64,000 nucleotides of DNA. It comes from Rhodanobacter sp. DHB23 (GTDB taxonomy: Bacteria; Pseudomonadota; Gammaproteobacteria; Xanthomonadales; Rhodanobacteraceae). The stretch is taken from the NCBI RefSeq assembly GCF_014842975.1, contig NZ_JACYXK010000020.1:62001-126000 (forward strand). Reading direction: 5' to 3'. The translations under genes and the position numbers were made by a program. Below the pieces are notes generated by a model that was not told the DNA's origin, did not search any database, and saw nothing but the letters and a program-made list of their open reading frames with translations. Below are positions 25,895 to 34,666 of the stretch, one piece after another (positions within the stretch are counted from its first letter, which is position 1; the number at the start of each line of letters is the position of its first letter).

Positions 25895-27870
25895 CCCCCG
25901 AACTCGGCCAGCTCGCGCTGGTACTCGCCTTCCTGCTCGCCATCGCGCAGGGCGTGCTGCCGCTGCTCGGCGCATGGCGCGGCAACCGCGCGCTGATGGC
26001 GGTGGCGCGGCCCGCCGCGGCGGGCCAGGCGGTGTTCGTGGCGATGGCGTTCGGCATACTCGCGTGGGCGTTCCTGCACTTCGATTTCTCGGTGCAGTAC
26101 GTGGCCGACAACTCCAACCTCGCGCTGCCGTGGTACTACCGCATCGCCGCGGTGTGGGGCGCGCACGAGGGTTCGCTGCTGCTGTGGATCCTGATCCTCA
26201 ACCTGTGGACGGTGGCGCTGGCCGCGCTCAGCCACCGCCTGCCGGAGGCGTTCGCCGCGCGCGTGATCGGCGTGATGGGTCTGATCGCGATCGGCTTCCT
26301 CGCCTTCATCCTGTTCACCTCCGATCCGTTCGGCCGACTGCTGCCGATGCCGGCCGACGGCGCCGACCTCAACCCGGTGCTGCAGGACCCCGGCATGACC
26401 TTCCACCCGCCCGTGCTGTACATGGGCTACGTGGGTTTCTCGGTCGCGTTCGCGTTCTCCATCGCCGCCCTGCTCGGCGGCGAAGTGGAACAGGCCTGGG
26501 TGCGCTGGGCACGGCCGTGGACAAACGCCGCGTGGGGCTTCCTCACACTTGGCATCGTGGCCGGCAGCTGGTGGGCCTATGCCGAGCTGGGCTGGGGCGG
26601 CTGGTGGTTCTGGGACCCGGTGGAGAACGCCAGCTTCATGCCGTGGCTGGTCGGCGCGGCGCTGATCCACGCGCAGGCGATCACCGAGAAGCGCGGCGGC
26701 CTGCGCGCGTGGACGCTGCTGCTGTCGATCTTCGCGTTCTCGCTGTCGCTGCTGGGCACCTTCCTGGTGCGCTCGGGCGTGCTCACTTCGGTGCACGCGT
26801 TCGCCTCCGATCCGCGCCGCGGCATCTTCATCCTGATCTTCCTCACCATCGTGGTGGGCGGCTCGCTGCTGCTCTACGCGTTGCGCGCGCCCAAGGTGGC
26901 GGGCGGCAAGCCGTTCAACGTCGTCTCGCGCGAAACGGCGCTGCTGATCGGCAACCTGCTGCTGGCCACGGCTTCGGCGATGGTGCTGCTGGGCACGCTG
27001 TTCCCGCTGATCGGGGACGCGTTGCACCTCGGCCGCATCTCGGTGGGGCCGCCCTACTTCGGCCTGCTGTTTCCGCTGCTGATGGCGCCGGTGGTGGCGC
27101 TGTTGCCGTTCGGACCGTTCCTGCACTGGGGCAAGGCCGATGGCGGCGTGCTGAAGCAGGTGATGTTGCGCGCCGGCATCGCCGCGGTGGCTTGCGCCAT
27201 CGTGGCGGCGTTCTTCGTGCAGGGGCAACTGAAAGCCATCGTGGGCGTGGCATCGGCAGTGTGGATCGCCGTGGGCGTGCTGCTGTACGCGCTGAAGCGC
27301 TGGCGTGAAATGCCGCGCGGTCGTCGCTATCCCGCCGAGATGGCCGGCATGCTGCTGGCGCACCTCGGCGTGGGCGTGTTCGTGGTCGGCGTACTGCTGT
27401 CCGAGTCGTTGAGCGTCACCCACGACGTGCGCCTCACGCCGGGCCAGAGCGAAAGCGTGGCCGGCTACGACTTCCGCTTCGACGGCGTGCACCGCACCGT
27501 CGGCCCGAACTGGCATGCCGACCAGGGCGTGGTCACCGTACTGCGCGACGGCGCCACCGTGGCGACGATGCATCCGCAGAAGCGCACCTATTCGCACGAG
27601 CAGGTGCAGACCGAATCGGCGGTGGACGCCGGCGTGTTCCGCGACCTGTACGTGGCGCTGGGCGAGCCGATGGACGCCAACGACATCGAAGGCGCGTGGG
27701 CGCTGCGGCTGTACTACAAGCCCTTCGTGCGCTGGATCTGGGGCGGTGGCCTGCTGATGATGCTGGGCGGTTTCGTCTGCGCCGGCGACCGCCGCTTCCG
27801 CATCAAGCGCATCGCCGCCGAGGCCGCCCTGCCCGTCGCGGCAGCTTCGCCGCAGGAATCGCCGGCATGA
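25891..27870 (+). CDS. ccmF: Cytochrome c haem lyase subunit CcmF
   Basis: Large membrane protein (659 residues) of the haem ligation complex. It shows the WWD motif [20 protein letters not shown], the start [36 protein letters not shown], and a periplasmic C-terminal loop ([20 protein letters not shown]). ATG at 25891 overlaps the ccmE stop, which fixes the start. Confidence 0.96.
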   Translation: MTPELGQLALVLAFLLAIAQGVLPLLGAWRGNRALMAVARPAAAGQAVFVAMAFGILAWAFLHFDFSVQYVADNSNLALPWYYRIAAVWGAHEGSLLLWILILNLWTVALAALSHRLPEAFAARVIGVMGLIAIGFLAFILFTSDPFGRLLPMPADGADLNPVLQDPGMTFHPPVLYMGYVGFSVAFAFSIAALLGGEVEQAWVRWARPWTNAAWGFLTLGIVAGSWWAYAELGWGGWWFWDPVENASFMPWLVGAALIHAQAITEKRGGLRAWTLLLSIFAFSLSLLGTFLVRSGVLTSVHAFASDPRRGIFILIFLTIVVGGSLLLYALRAPKVAGGKPFNVVSRETALLIGNLLLATASAMVLLGTLFPLIGDALHLGRISVGPPYFGLLFPLLMAPVVALLPFGPFLHWGKADGGVLKQVMLRAGIAAVACAIVAAFFVQGQLKAIVGVASAVWIAVGVLLYALKRWREMPRGRRYPAEMAGMLLAHLGVGVFVVGVLLSESLSVTHDVRLTPGQSESVAGYDFRFDGVHRTVGPNWHADQGVVTVLRDGATVATMHPQKRTYSHEQVQTESAVDAGVFRDLYVALGEPMDANDIEGAWALRLYYKPFVRWIWGGGLLMMLGGFVCAGDRRFRIKRIAAEAALPVAAASPQESPA

Positions 27871-28409
27871 AGCGCTTCGTGCCGCTCATCGTGTTCATGG
27901 CGCTGGTGGGCCTGTTCGGCTTCGGCATCTGGTGGAACACCTGGCACGACGCACGCTACGTGCCCTCGCCGCTGATCAACAAACCCGCGCCCGACTTCGC
28001 GCTGCCGAAGCTGGATGCGCCGGAGCAGACCGTCACCAAGGCCAGCCTGCTCGGCAAGCCCTACCTGCTCAACGTGTTCGGCAGCTGGTGCGTGGCCTGC
28101 GCCGAGGAACACCCGGTGCTGATGAGCGACGGCCACCAGCTCGGCATCGCGCTGGTGGGCTACGACTACAAGGACGCGCCCGACGACGCCAGACGCTGGC
28201 TGCGCGACCGCGGCAACCCGTATGACCTGGTGATCGCCGACCAGCCCGGCCGCACCGCGATCGACTTCGGCGTGTATGGCGCGCCGGAGAGTTTCCTGGT
28301 CGATGCGAAGGGCGTGATCCGCTACAAGCACATCGGCCCGCTCACGTCCGAGGTGATCGCGCAGGAACTGCAGCCGGCGATCGATGCCGTGAAGCGGGAG
28401 ACGCCATGA
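27867..28409 (+). CDS. ccmG: Thiol:disulfide oxidoreductase CcmG/DsbE
   Basis: Membrane-anchored thioredoxin-like protein that reduces apocytochrome or CcmH disulfides. The 180-residue protein has an N-terminal anchor (residues 5-22), active site FGSWCVACAEEHP and the CcmG-specific GVYGAPESFLVDAKG. It overlaps both neighbours by four bases. Confidence 0.95.
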   Translation: MKRFVPLIVFMALVGLFGFGIWWNTWHDARYVPSPLINKPAPDFALPKLDAPEQTVTKASLLGKPYLLNVFGSWCVACAEEHPVLMSDGHQLGIALVGYDYKDAPDDARRWLRDRGNPYDLVIADQPGRTAIDFGVYGAPESFLVDAKGVIRYKHIGPLTSEVIAQELQPAIDAVKRETP

Positions 28410-28954
28410 CCGCCCGGATCTCACGCAGGAGCGGCTTCAGCCGCGATTCTTCGCCACGCCGGTCGCGGCTGAAGCCGCTCCTGCATGTCACGCTGCTGGC
28501 GCTGCTGGCCTTCGCCGGCCACGCCTTCGCGGCCACCGGCGCGATCGAGCCGCTGCCGTTCAAGGATCACGCCCAGGAAGTGCGCTTCCAGAACCTGACG
28601 AAGCAGCTGCGCTGCATGGTCTGCCAGAACGAGAACCTGGCCGACTCCAACGCCGACCTCGCCCGCGACCTGCGGCTGGAAGTGTTCCAGCTGATGCAGC
28701 AGGGCAAGTCCGACGACCAGATCAAGCAGTACCTGGTGGACCGCTATTCCGATTTCGTGCTGTACAAGCCGCCGCTGAAACCCGGCACCTGGCTGCTGTG
28801 GTTCGGGCCGTTGGCGATCCTGCTGGCCGGCGGCGCGGTGGTGGTGGTGGCGATACGCCGGCGCAACCGCGACGACGGCGCCATCGATGATGACAAGCCT
28901 GCCGATGGCAGGCGGGCCGGCAACGAACCGGCCGACACGGGGGACGACTGGTGA
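28406..28954 (+). CDS. ccmH: Cytochrome c maturation protein CcmH (with REPIN-encoded leader)
   Basis: Thiol protein that holds apocytochrome c for haem attachment. The 182-residue protein has the CXXC motif LRCMVCQNENLADSNADLARD and a C-terminal membrane helix (WLLWFGPLAILLAGGAVVVVA). The start overlaps the ccmG stop as ATGA. Oddly, residues about 7-26 (RRSGFSRDSSPRRSRLKPLL) are encoded by a perfect 22-bp-armed palindrome; the hydrophobic signal (VTLLALLAFAGHAFA) begins just after. There is no ATG between the palindrome and CMVC, so the leader is apparently translated, giving a long, very basic n-region. Confidence 0.93.
   Translation: MTARISRRSGFSRDSSPRRSRLKPLLHVTLLALLAFAGHAFAATGAIEPLPFKDHAQEVRFQNLTKQLRCMVCQNENLADSNADLARDLRLEVFQLMQQGKSDDQIKQYLVDRYSDFVLYKPPLKPGTWLLWFGPLAILLAGGAVVVVAIRRRNRDDGAIDDDKPADGRRAGNEPADTGDDW
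28425..28484. repeat. REPIN inside ccmH coding sequence
   Basis: Perfect inverted arms of 22 bp (28425-28446 and 28463-28484; the left one begins GCAGGAGCGGCTTCAGCCGC) around a 16-base spacer. The length of 60 bp is divisible by 3 and the frame stays open through it. Confidence 0.92.
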
Positions 28955-29991
28955 AGCTCGCGTTCTATCTGGTCGCCGCCGCGATGGTCGCGGTGGCGCT
29001 GGCCCTGCTGCTGCTGCCCTTGCTGCGCGAAGGCCGCCGGCACGGCCGCCCGCGCGGCGTGTTCGCGCTTGCGCTGGGCATCGCCCTGCTGCTGCCGATC
29101 GGCGCCGGTGCGCTGTACCTGCACATCGGAACGCCCGTCGCGCTGGACGGCGTGCCCGCCGCCCCCAGGCGCATGGACTTCCAGCAGGCACTGACCGAAC
29201 TGCGCACGCATCTCCAGCAACAGCCTGACGATGCACAGGGTTGGGCCTTGCTGGCCGAAGCCACCACTGCACTCAAGCAACCCGCGGACGCACGCGATGC
29301 CTGGGGCCACGTGCTGAAGATCACGCCGAACGACGTGGCCGCCATGGTGGGCTGGGCCGAAACCGATTCGATGGCGCGCAGCGACCACCTGATCGAAGGC
29401 CGCGCACTCGACCTGCTGCACCGCGCGCTGGAGCTGCAGCCGGACAGCCAGCGCGCGCTGTGGCTGCTCGGCATCAGCCAGTTCCAGCACGCGCAGTACG
29501 CGGATGCCGCCGCCACCTGGCGCAAGCTGCAACCGCTGCTGGAACCCGGCTCCACCGTGGCCAAGACCGTGGCCGAGCAGATCGCGAACGCCGATGCGCG
29601 CGCCGGCATCAAGCCTTCGGCTGAACCCGCACCGGCCGCGAGCCAGGGTGCCGCGCTGAAGGTGGAAGTGAGCCTGGCACCCGCACTCAAGGACAAGCTG
29701 CACCCGGGCGACCAGCTCTACGTCTACGCCCGTGCAGCGAGCGGCCCGCCGATGCCGCTGGCGGTGGCGAAGCTGGCGGCCGACGCGCTGCCGGCCACGG
29801 TCACGCTCACCGACGCGATGGCGATGACGCCGGAGCTGAAGCTCTCCTCGGTGGCGCGCGTGGTGGTGGCGGCGCGGATCAGCCACAGCGGCGAGCCGAT
29901 CGCCCAGCCGGGCGACCTGGAAGGCAGCGCCGGCATCGTCGACACCAACCGCAAGACACCCATCGCCATCGCCATCGACAAGGTGCATTGA
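28951..29991 (+). CDS. ccmI: Cytochrome c biogenesis protein CcmI
   Basis: Apocytochrome c chaperone. The 346-residue protein has two N-terminal membrane helices separated by a basic loop (LREGRRHGRPRG), then a TPR region (about 70-200, e.g. GWALLAEATTALKQPADARDAW) and a C-terminal beta-rich domain (LKVEVSLAPALKDKLHPGDQ) with YVYARAASGPPMPLAV, as in CcmI/CycH. GTG start at 28951 overlaps the ccmH stop. Confidence 0.9.
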   Translation: MKLAFYLVAAAMVAVALALLLLPLLREGRRHGRPRGVFALALGIALLLPIGAGALYLHIGTPVALDGVPAAPRRMDFQQALTELRTHLQQQPDDAQGWALLAEATTALKQPADARDAWGHVLKITPNDVAAMVGWAETDSMARSDHLIEGRALDLLHRALELQPDSQRALWLLGISQFQHAQYADAAATWRKLQPLLEPGSTVAKTVAEQIANADARAGIKPSAEPAPAASQGAALKVEVSLAPALKDKLHPGDQLYVYARAASGPPMPLAVAKLAADALPATVTLTDAMAMTPELKLSSVARVVVAARISHSGEPIAQPGDLEGSAGIVDTNRKTPIAIAIDKVH

Positions 29992-29993
29992 GC

Positions 29994-31124
29994 ATGGCCG
30001 CCGAACCCGTCGCCGACGCCCGCCAGTACTGTGCCCTGCCCTCGCCGTTCGCCATGAAGCGCGGCGGCGCGCTGCACGGTGCGCGCGTGGCCTACGAGAC
30101 CTGGGGCACGTTGAATGCCGCGCGCGACAACGCGCTGCTGGTGCTCACCGGTCTGTCGCCCAGCGCGCACATGACGTCCAGCGCGGAAGATCCCGCGCCT
30201 GGCTGGTGGGAAGACATGGCCGGCCCCGGCAAGGCTATCGACACCGACCGCTGGTTCGTGATCTGCGTGAACTCGCTGGGCAGCGACAAGGGCTCCACCT
30301 GCCCAGCCTCGACCAACCCCGCCACCGGCGCAGCCTACCGGCTGGACTTCCCCGAACTGTCGCTGGAAGACGTGGCCAACGCGGCGCACGCCGTGGTGCG
30401 GGCACTCGGCATCGACAAGCTGGCCTGCCTGCTCGGCTGCTCGATGGGCGGCATGGCCGCGCTGGCCTACATGCTGCTGCATCCCGGCACGGTGCGCGCC
30501 CACGTCAGCGTGGACACCGCACCGCAGGCGCAGCCCTTCGCCATCGCGATCCGTTCGCTGCAGCGCGAGGCGATCCGGCTCGATCCCGACTGGGCCGGCG
30601 GCAACTACGACATCCACGGCGACGGCGAGCGCTATCCCGACATGGGCATGAGCATCGCGCGCAAGCTCGGCGTGATCACCTACCGCTCGGCGATGGAGTG
30701 GAACGGCCGCTTCGCGCGCATCCGCCTCGACGCCGAGCAGCGCGAGGAGCAACAGCCCTTCGGCTTCGAGTTCCAGGTGGAGTCCTACCTCGAAGGCCAC
30801 GCCCGGCGCTTCGTGCGCAGCTTCGACCCGAACAGCTATCTCTACCTCTCGCGCGCCAGCGACTGGTTCGACACCGCCGAATACGGCGGCGGCAACGTGA
30901 TGGAGGGGTTGAAGCGTATCCGCGTCGAACGCGCGCTGGTCATCGGCGTCAGCACCGACATCCTGTTTCCGCTGGAACAGCAGGAGCAGATCGCCGAAGG
31001 CCTGGCAGCCGCCGGCGCCGCCGTGGACTTCGTGGCGCTGGATTCGCCGCAGGGCCACGACGCCTTCCTAGTCGACATCGAAAATTACAGCCGCGCCATC
31101 GGCGGTTTCCTGGCGAAGCTTTGA
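29994..31124 (+). CDS. metX: Homoserine/serine O-acyltransferase, MetX family
   Basis: Alpha/beta-hydrolase that acylates homoserine (methionine pathway) or, in some Xanthomonadales members, serine with succinyl-CoA. The 376-residue protein has nucleophile LLGCSMGGMAAL, GVSTDILFP with the catalytic Asp, and SPQGHDAFLVD with His. Acyl-donor and substrate residues cannot be settled by eye. ATG at 29994 lies 2 bases after the ccmI stop; a TTG two codons earlier is possible. It is evidently the last gene of the ccm transcription unit, an unusual companion. Confidence 0.88.
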   Translation: MAAEPVADARQYCALPSPFAMKRGGALHGARVAYETWGTLNAARDNALLVLTGLSPSAHMTSSAEDPAPGWWEDMAGPGKAIDTDRWFVICVNSLGSDKGSTCPASTNPATGAAYRLDFPELSLEDVANAAHAVVRALGIDKLACLLGCSMGGMAALAYMLLHPGTVRAHVSVDTAPQAQPFAIAIRSLQREAIRLDPDWAGGNYDIHGDGERYPDMGMSIARKLGVITYRSAMEWNGRFARIRLDAEQREEQQPFGFEFQVESYLEGHARRFVRSFDPNSYLYLSRASDWFDTAEYGGGNVMEGLKRIRVERALVIGVSTDILFPLEQQEQIAEGLAAAGAAVDFVALDSPQGHDAFLVDIENYSRAIGGFLAKL

Positions 31125-31351
31125 ATCCAGCGCGGATTACGGTGACGACTGAATAGCGTCCCGGCATGCCCTGAACAACACGCCGGTGTCGCCCACCCTG
31201 CAGCTGCCCAATTCGGGTCATCCTGAAAGGACTGCCGTGGGTCGAGACAGACACTTTCCCTATCCTCAATGACGCAGGTTGATCGCCCTGCCCTTCGGCA
31301 GCGCCTTGCTTGCACCACCGCCCCTTCCTCCCGTCGTGTCCGAGGAATCGT

Positions 31352-31377
31352 TTGTCAACTATATCCATAGTTGACAA
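31352..31377. promoter_or_regulatory. BlaI-type operator 1
   Basis: Perfect 11-bp arms TTGTCAACTAT/ATAGTTGACAA around ATCC. Shares the core ACTATATCCATAGT with operator 2 (one base differs). Centres are 40 bp apart. The right arm contains the promoter's TTGACA. Confidence 0.85.
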
Positions 31378-31398
31378 GCCGACGGACGCGAGTATCTA
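31371..31398 (+). promoter_or_regulatory. Candidate promoter of the blaI-like operon
   Basis: A consensus -35 TTGACA at 31371-31376, 16 bases, then TATCTA at 31393-31398. The -35 is in operator 1 and the -10 in operator 2, so a bound repressor would cover both. Confidence 0.6.
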
Positions 31399-31415
31399 CT
31401 ATGTCCATAGTAGAT
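31394..31415. promoter_or_regulatory. BlaI-type operator 2
   Basis: Perfect 9-bp arms ATCTACTAT/ATAGTAGAT around GTCC, ending 13 bases before the blaI-like start codon at 31429. Confidence 0.85.
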
Positions 31416-31428
31416 GATGCGCCGGTGC

Positions 31429-31806
31429 ATGAAGATTTCCCTCACCGATCGAGAAGCCGACATCATGCAGGCCCTGTGGGACCACGGGCCTTCGTTGGTC
31501 GCCGAAGTTCGCGAACGTCTGAGCGACGAGCTCGCCTACACGACGGTGCTTACCGTACTACGTACGCTCGAAGGCAAGGGCTATGTAGGGCATGACGAGG
31601 AAGGACGCGGGCATCGCTACTTCGCCAGCATCAAGCAGCAGGCTGCACGCAAGAATGCGGTGCAGCACCTGACCGACAAGCTGTTCAAGGGCTCGGCGGA
31701 GTTGCTCTTCTCGCACCTGGTGTCGGAACAGAAGCTCAGCGCCGAGCAGATACGTCGCATGCGGCAGCTGCTGGCCGAACGCTCCGCCAAGGACGAGTCC
31801 CGATGA
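31429..31806 (+). CDS. BlaI/MecI-family transcriptional repressor
   Basis: A 125-residue winged-helix repressor (LTDREADIMQALWDHGPSLVAEV, then AYTTVLTVLRTLEGKGYVGHDEEGRGHRY), the usual BlaI pattern, with a helical C-terminal dimerisation part. Start chosen at 31429 (MKISLTDREAD); an ATG at 31414 lies inside operator 2. It overlaps the M56 protease gene by four bases. The family represses its own operon until cleaved by the partner protease. Confidence 0.9.
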   Translation: MKISLTDREADIMQALWDHGPSLVAEVRERLSDELAYTTVLTVLRTLEGKGYVGHDEEGRGHRYFASIKQQAARKNAVQHLTDKLFKGSAELLFSHLVSEQKLSAEQIRRMRQLLAERSAKDESR

Positions 31807-33392
31807 TTGCCTGGATGCTCTATGCCGTCCTGGTCACGCTGGCGTTGAGTGCGGCCGCACTCCTGGCGGAACGGGCGGCCAAAGTTCGCGGAGCCGTAAC
31901 GCGATGGTTGTGGATCGCATCGCTCATCGGTTCGCTGGTGCTGCCAATGGTGATTGCCTACGCATCGATACGACTTCCCGACAACCTCAAATCCGGCGAG
32001 GCGCCGACGTCGATTGTCCTGCGCAATGCCACATCGATACGGATGCCATCGGTGCTGCTCGATCTTGAGGACGTCCGGCCGTACGCCATGTCCACCAGCA
32101 TCGATGCGCTGGCACGCACCATCTGGGCTATAGCCTCGGTATTGATGGCGCTGATGCTCGCCGTGGGTTCCACGCTGTTGCAGCGACGCAAGCGCGGTTG
32201 GCATGAAGGAGTTCTATGTGGCGAGCGCGTTCTGGTCGCGCCTAGCGCGGGGCCTGCGGTCGTCGGCTTGATGCGCCCGCGCATCGTTGTACCTGCGTGG
32301 CTGCTGCACGCAAGCGAGGAACAGCAGCGATGCACGCTCGCCCATGAACGTTCGCATCTGGACGCACGCGATCCGCAAGTCATCGCGCTCGCCTTGGCAT
32401 TGCTGACGCTGATGCCATGGAATCCATTGCTGTGGTGGCAATTCCGCCGCCTGCGCCGCGCGATCGAGGTGGACTGCGATGCCCGCGTCCTGCTGGGTGG
32501 GCACGACATCACCGCGTATTGCGAAACGCTGATCCAGGTCGGCCAGCGCCAGTCGGGTCGCATCGCCGTGGTACCCGCGATGTCCGATTCCGCGTCGTTC
32601 CTTGAACTGCGGATCCGCCAGATGCTGCGCAAGCCGGGCAAAGGGGCGCGCGCTTCGGCGGCCGCACTGGTTTGCGCTTCGCTGGGCATGGCGATCTTTG
32701 CGGCGCAGGTAACACCGCCCGATTCCGGCCGCCGGAACGCGCAGGCCACTGTCGTGCTGGGCAACGACACGCTTGACCGCTACACCGGCTTTTACCAGAT
32801 CAGCCCGATCTCGCTTATCGCCGTGACGCGTGCCGGCAACGGTCTCACCGTCAGTATCAGCGGGCAGATCGCCGCACCGAAGCCGTTCCATATCGTCCCG
32901 ATCGGCGAGACCCGATTTGCCGTGGAAGGCAAGGATGGCGCCAGTGTGCACTTCGTCACGGACGTCCATGGATACGCCTCGCGACTGGTCGCCACGCAGA
33001 ACGGGCGCGTTGTCCTCGACCGACCGCGTATCGACAAGGCCACCGCCGACCGGATCAACGCCGCGCTTGCGGCTCGCATCAAGGCGCAGAAACCGTTCCC
33101 GGGCAGCGAGAAGGCATTGCAATTGCTGCTCAGCGATCCCGACAGCGGCGCCGGCATGAGCCCCGACCTGGCCTGGGTGCGCGAGCAGCAGAAGGCGTCG
33201 AGGGAAAAGTATCTCGCCGAGATCGGACCGGTCGAATCCTACACATTCACGGGCGTCAGCAAGTTCGGTTCGGACACCTACCTCGTCAAGCGCCAGCACG
33301 GCGAGGAAAGGATCCTGCTGGTGGTCGACGCGGATGGAACCCTGGCCACCGCCGTTCGGTTTTCCTCGATGACTCCCGCACCGAAGAGCTGA
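31803..33392 (+). CDS. M56-family membrane metalloprotease (BlaR1-like) with DUF3471-like C-terminus
   Basis: A 529-residue protein with N-terminal membrane helices (about residues 3-22, 37-55 and 103-122), the zinc protease motif LAHERSHLDARDPQ (HExxH) and a further helix near 280-300. Instead of a BlaR1 penicillin-sensor domain, the C-terminal half carries a beta-rich region (about 320-400: LDRYTGFYQISPISLIAVTR, ETRFAVEG, RLVATQNG) that resembles DUF3471, a domain usually attached to serine beta-lactamase-like hydrolases. It probably senses an envelope signal and inactivates the repressor encoded upstream (inference from the family). Confidence 0.82.
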   Translation: MIAWMLYAVLVTLALSAAALLAERAAKVRGAVTRWLWIASLIGSLVLPMVIAYASIRLPDNLKSGEAPTSIVLRNATSIRMPSVLLDLEDVRPYAMSTSIDALARTIWAIASVLMALMLAVGSTLLQRRKRGWHEGVLCGERVLVAPSAGPAVVGLMRPRIVVPAWLLHASEEQQRCTLAHERSHLDARDPQVIALALALLTLMPWNPLLWWQFRRLRRAIEVDCDARVLLGGHDITAYCETLIQVGQRQSGRIAVVPAMSDSASFLELRIRQMLRKPGKGARASAAALVCASLGMAIFAAQVTPPDSGRRNAQATVVLGNDTLDRYTGFYQISPISLIAVTRAGNGLTVSISGQIAAPKPFHIVPIGETRFAVEGKDGASVHFVTDVHGYASRLVATQNGRVVLDRPRIDKATADRINAALAARIKAQKPFPGSEKALQLLLSDPDSGAGMSPDLAWVREQQKASREKYLAEIGPVESYTFTGVSKFGSDTYLVKRQHGEERILLVVDADGTLATAVRFSSMTPAPKS

Positions 33393-33480
33393 CCAGCCCC
33401 CCCATGCCCGACCTGTCTGTGGCCATGCCGAATGGCCGCAACGGTACCCCTGTGCAACCTTTTCCTTCTGGAGGGACATC

Positions 33481-34575
33481 ATGAAACGTGCAGCATCACG
33501 CTACGCCACCAAGATCTGTCTCGCATTGGCCGCTTGTATCGGCATGGCCTCCTTGCCTGTGCATGCAAGCGAGCTGCAGCCGGGTGTCCATACCGGGACG
33601 CTGCAGGGCGCCCTTTACCGCATCGATATCCCGGCAAACTGGAATGGCGACCTGGTCATGCTGATGCACGGCTACCAGCCCGTGGGTGCCCCCATAAAGA
33701 CGCCGATGACAGCCGCCGATGCCACGCCCGACTTTCTCAAGGAAGGCTATGCCGTTGCCCAGAGCCAGTACGCATCGCAAGGCTGGGCGGTAGGTGATGC
33801 CATCGTCGACAATGAACACCTCCGCCAATATTTCGTTCGTACCTTCGCCCATCCTGCCCACACCTATATCTACGGCTTCTCGTTGGGCGGCTTGGAGGTG
33901 GCGGCGAGCATCGAGCGTTACCCACACACCTACACGGGCGCGATGATCACGTGCGGCCTGACCGTCTCGACACCGGAATTCATGGCGCGTGGCGTGCTCA
34001 CTCCCTTGGTGGCGTTCGATGCCTTGATTCCCGGCGTCCTGCCGGATCTGGCAGCGCCCGATTCACCGTCCTTCATCCCCGAGGATATTTTCGCCAAGGC
34101 GCTGCAAGCACACCCGAAGGAGGCCGCCTTGTTGAAAAAGCGTCTGCAGGAAGCGCCAGGAACGCAGCTGCCGCTCTCGCTCTATTACATGGCGTTTCGC
34201 GAATTCGAGCGGCGTGCCGGTGGCATGCCGGTGGACAACCGCAAGACGATTTATCACGGGTTCGGCGACGATGCCGCTTTCAACCGCCAGGTGCATCGCT
34301 ATGCCGGCTCACCCGCCGCGATGACCTATGCCCGGCGCAACGTCACCCTGACCGGCCGCATCGACATACCGTTGGTGATGCAATGGAATCCCTCCGATCC
34401 CACCGTCCCTGCGCGGTTTCATGACATCTATCCGGACCAGGTCCGTGCGGCAGGCAACGGCAAGTGGCTGACTGTCCTGGCTCCGACTGGCAGTGGCCAC
34501 TGCAACTTCACCGATGTACAAACCACTGCGGCGTTCGACACGCTCGTGCACAAGGCAAACGCTGGTAGTCATTGA
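33481..34575 (+). CDS. Secreted alpha/beta hydrolase
   Basis: A 364-residue exported protein (signal peptide about residues 1-29, ending PVHAS). The fold is indicated by VMLMHGYQPVG (oxyanion strand), the nucleophile elbow IYGFSLGGLEV with Ser134, an Asp candidate in VMQWNPSDPTVPARF, and a C-terminal His in PTGSGHCNF. The substrate is unknown. It starts 88 bases after the M56 gene and has its own GGAGGG ribosome site, so it may be the output gene of the BlaI-type system. Confidence 0.75.
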   Translation: MKRAASRYATKICLALAACIGMASLPVHASELQPGVHTGTLQGALYRIDIPANWNGDLVMLMHGYQPVGAPIKTPMTAADATPDFLKEGYAVAQSQYASQGWAVGDAIVDNEHLRQYFVRTFAHPAHTYIYGFSLGGLEVAASIERYPHTYTGAMITCGLTVSTPEFMARGVLTPLVAFDALIPGVLPDLAAPDSPSFIPEDIFAKALQAHPKEAALLKKRLQEAPGTQLPLSLYYMAFREFERRAGGMPVDNRKTIYHGFGDDAAFNRQVHRYAGSPAAMTYARRNVTLTGRIDIPLVMQWNPSDPTVPARFHDIYPDQVRAAGNGKWLTVLAPTGSGHCNFTDVQTTAAFDTLVHKANAGSH

Positions 34576-34666
34576 CACCTCTGACACTTGTGGCCAGCAC
34601 CAGCAGGGCATTCTCAGCGCCTGCCGGATTCGATGTTCGATCCAACCGGAATCCGCACCCGAATTC

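Noticed and set aside
31803-33392. True BlaR1 beta-lactam sensor
   Set aside because: The HExxH protease part is present but no C-terminal penicillin-binding domain motifs (STxK, SxN, KTG) are seen.
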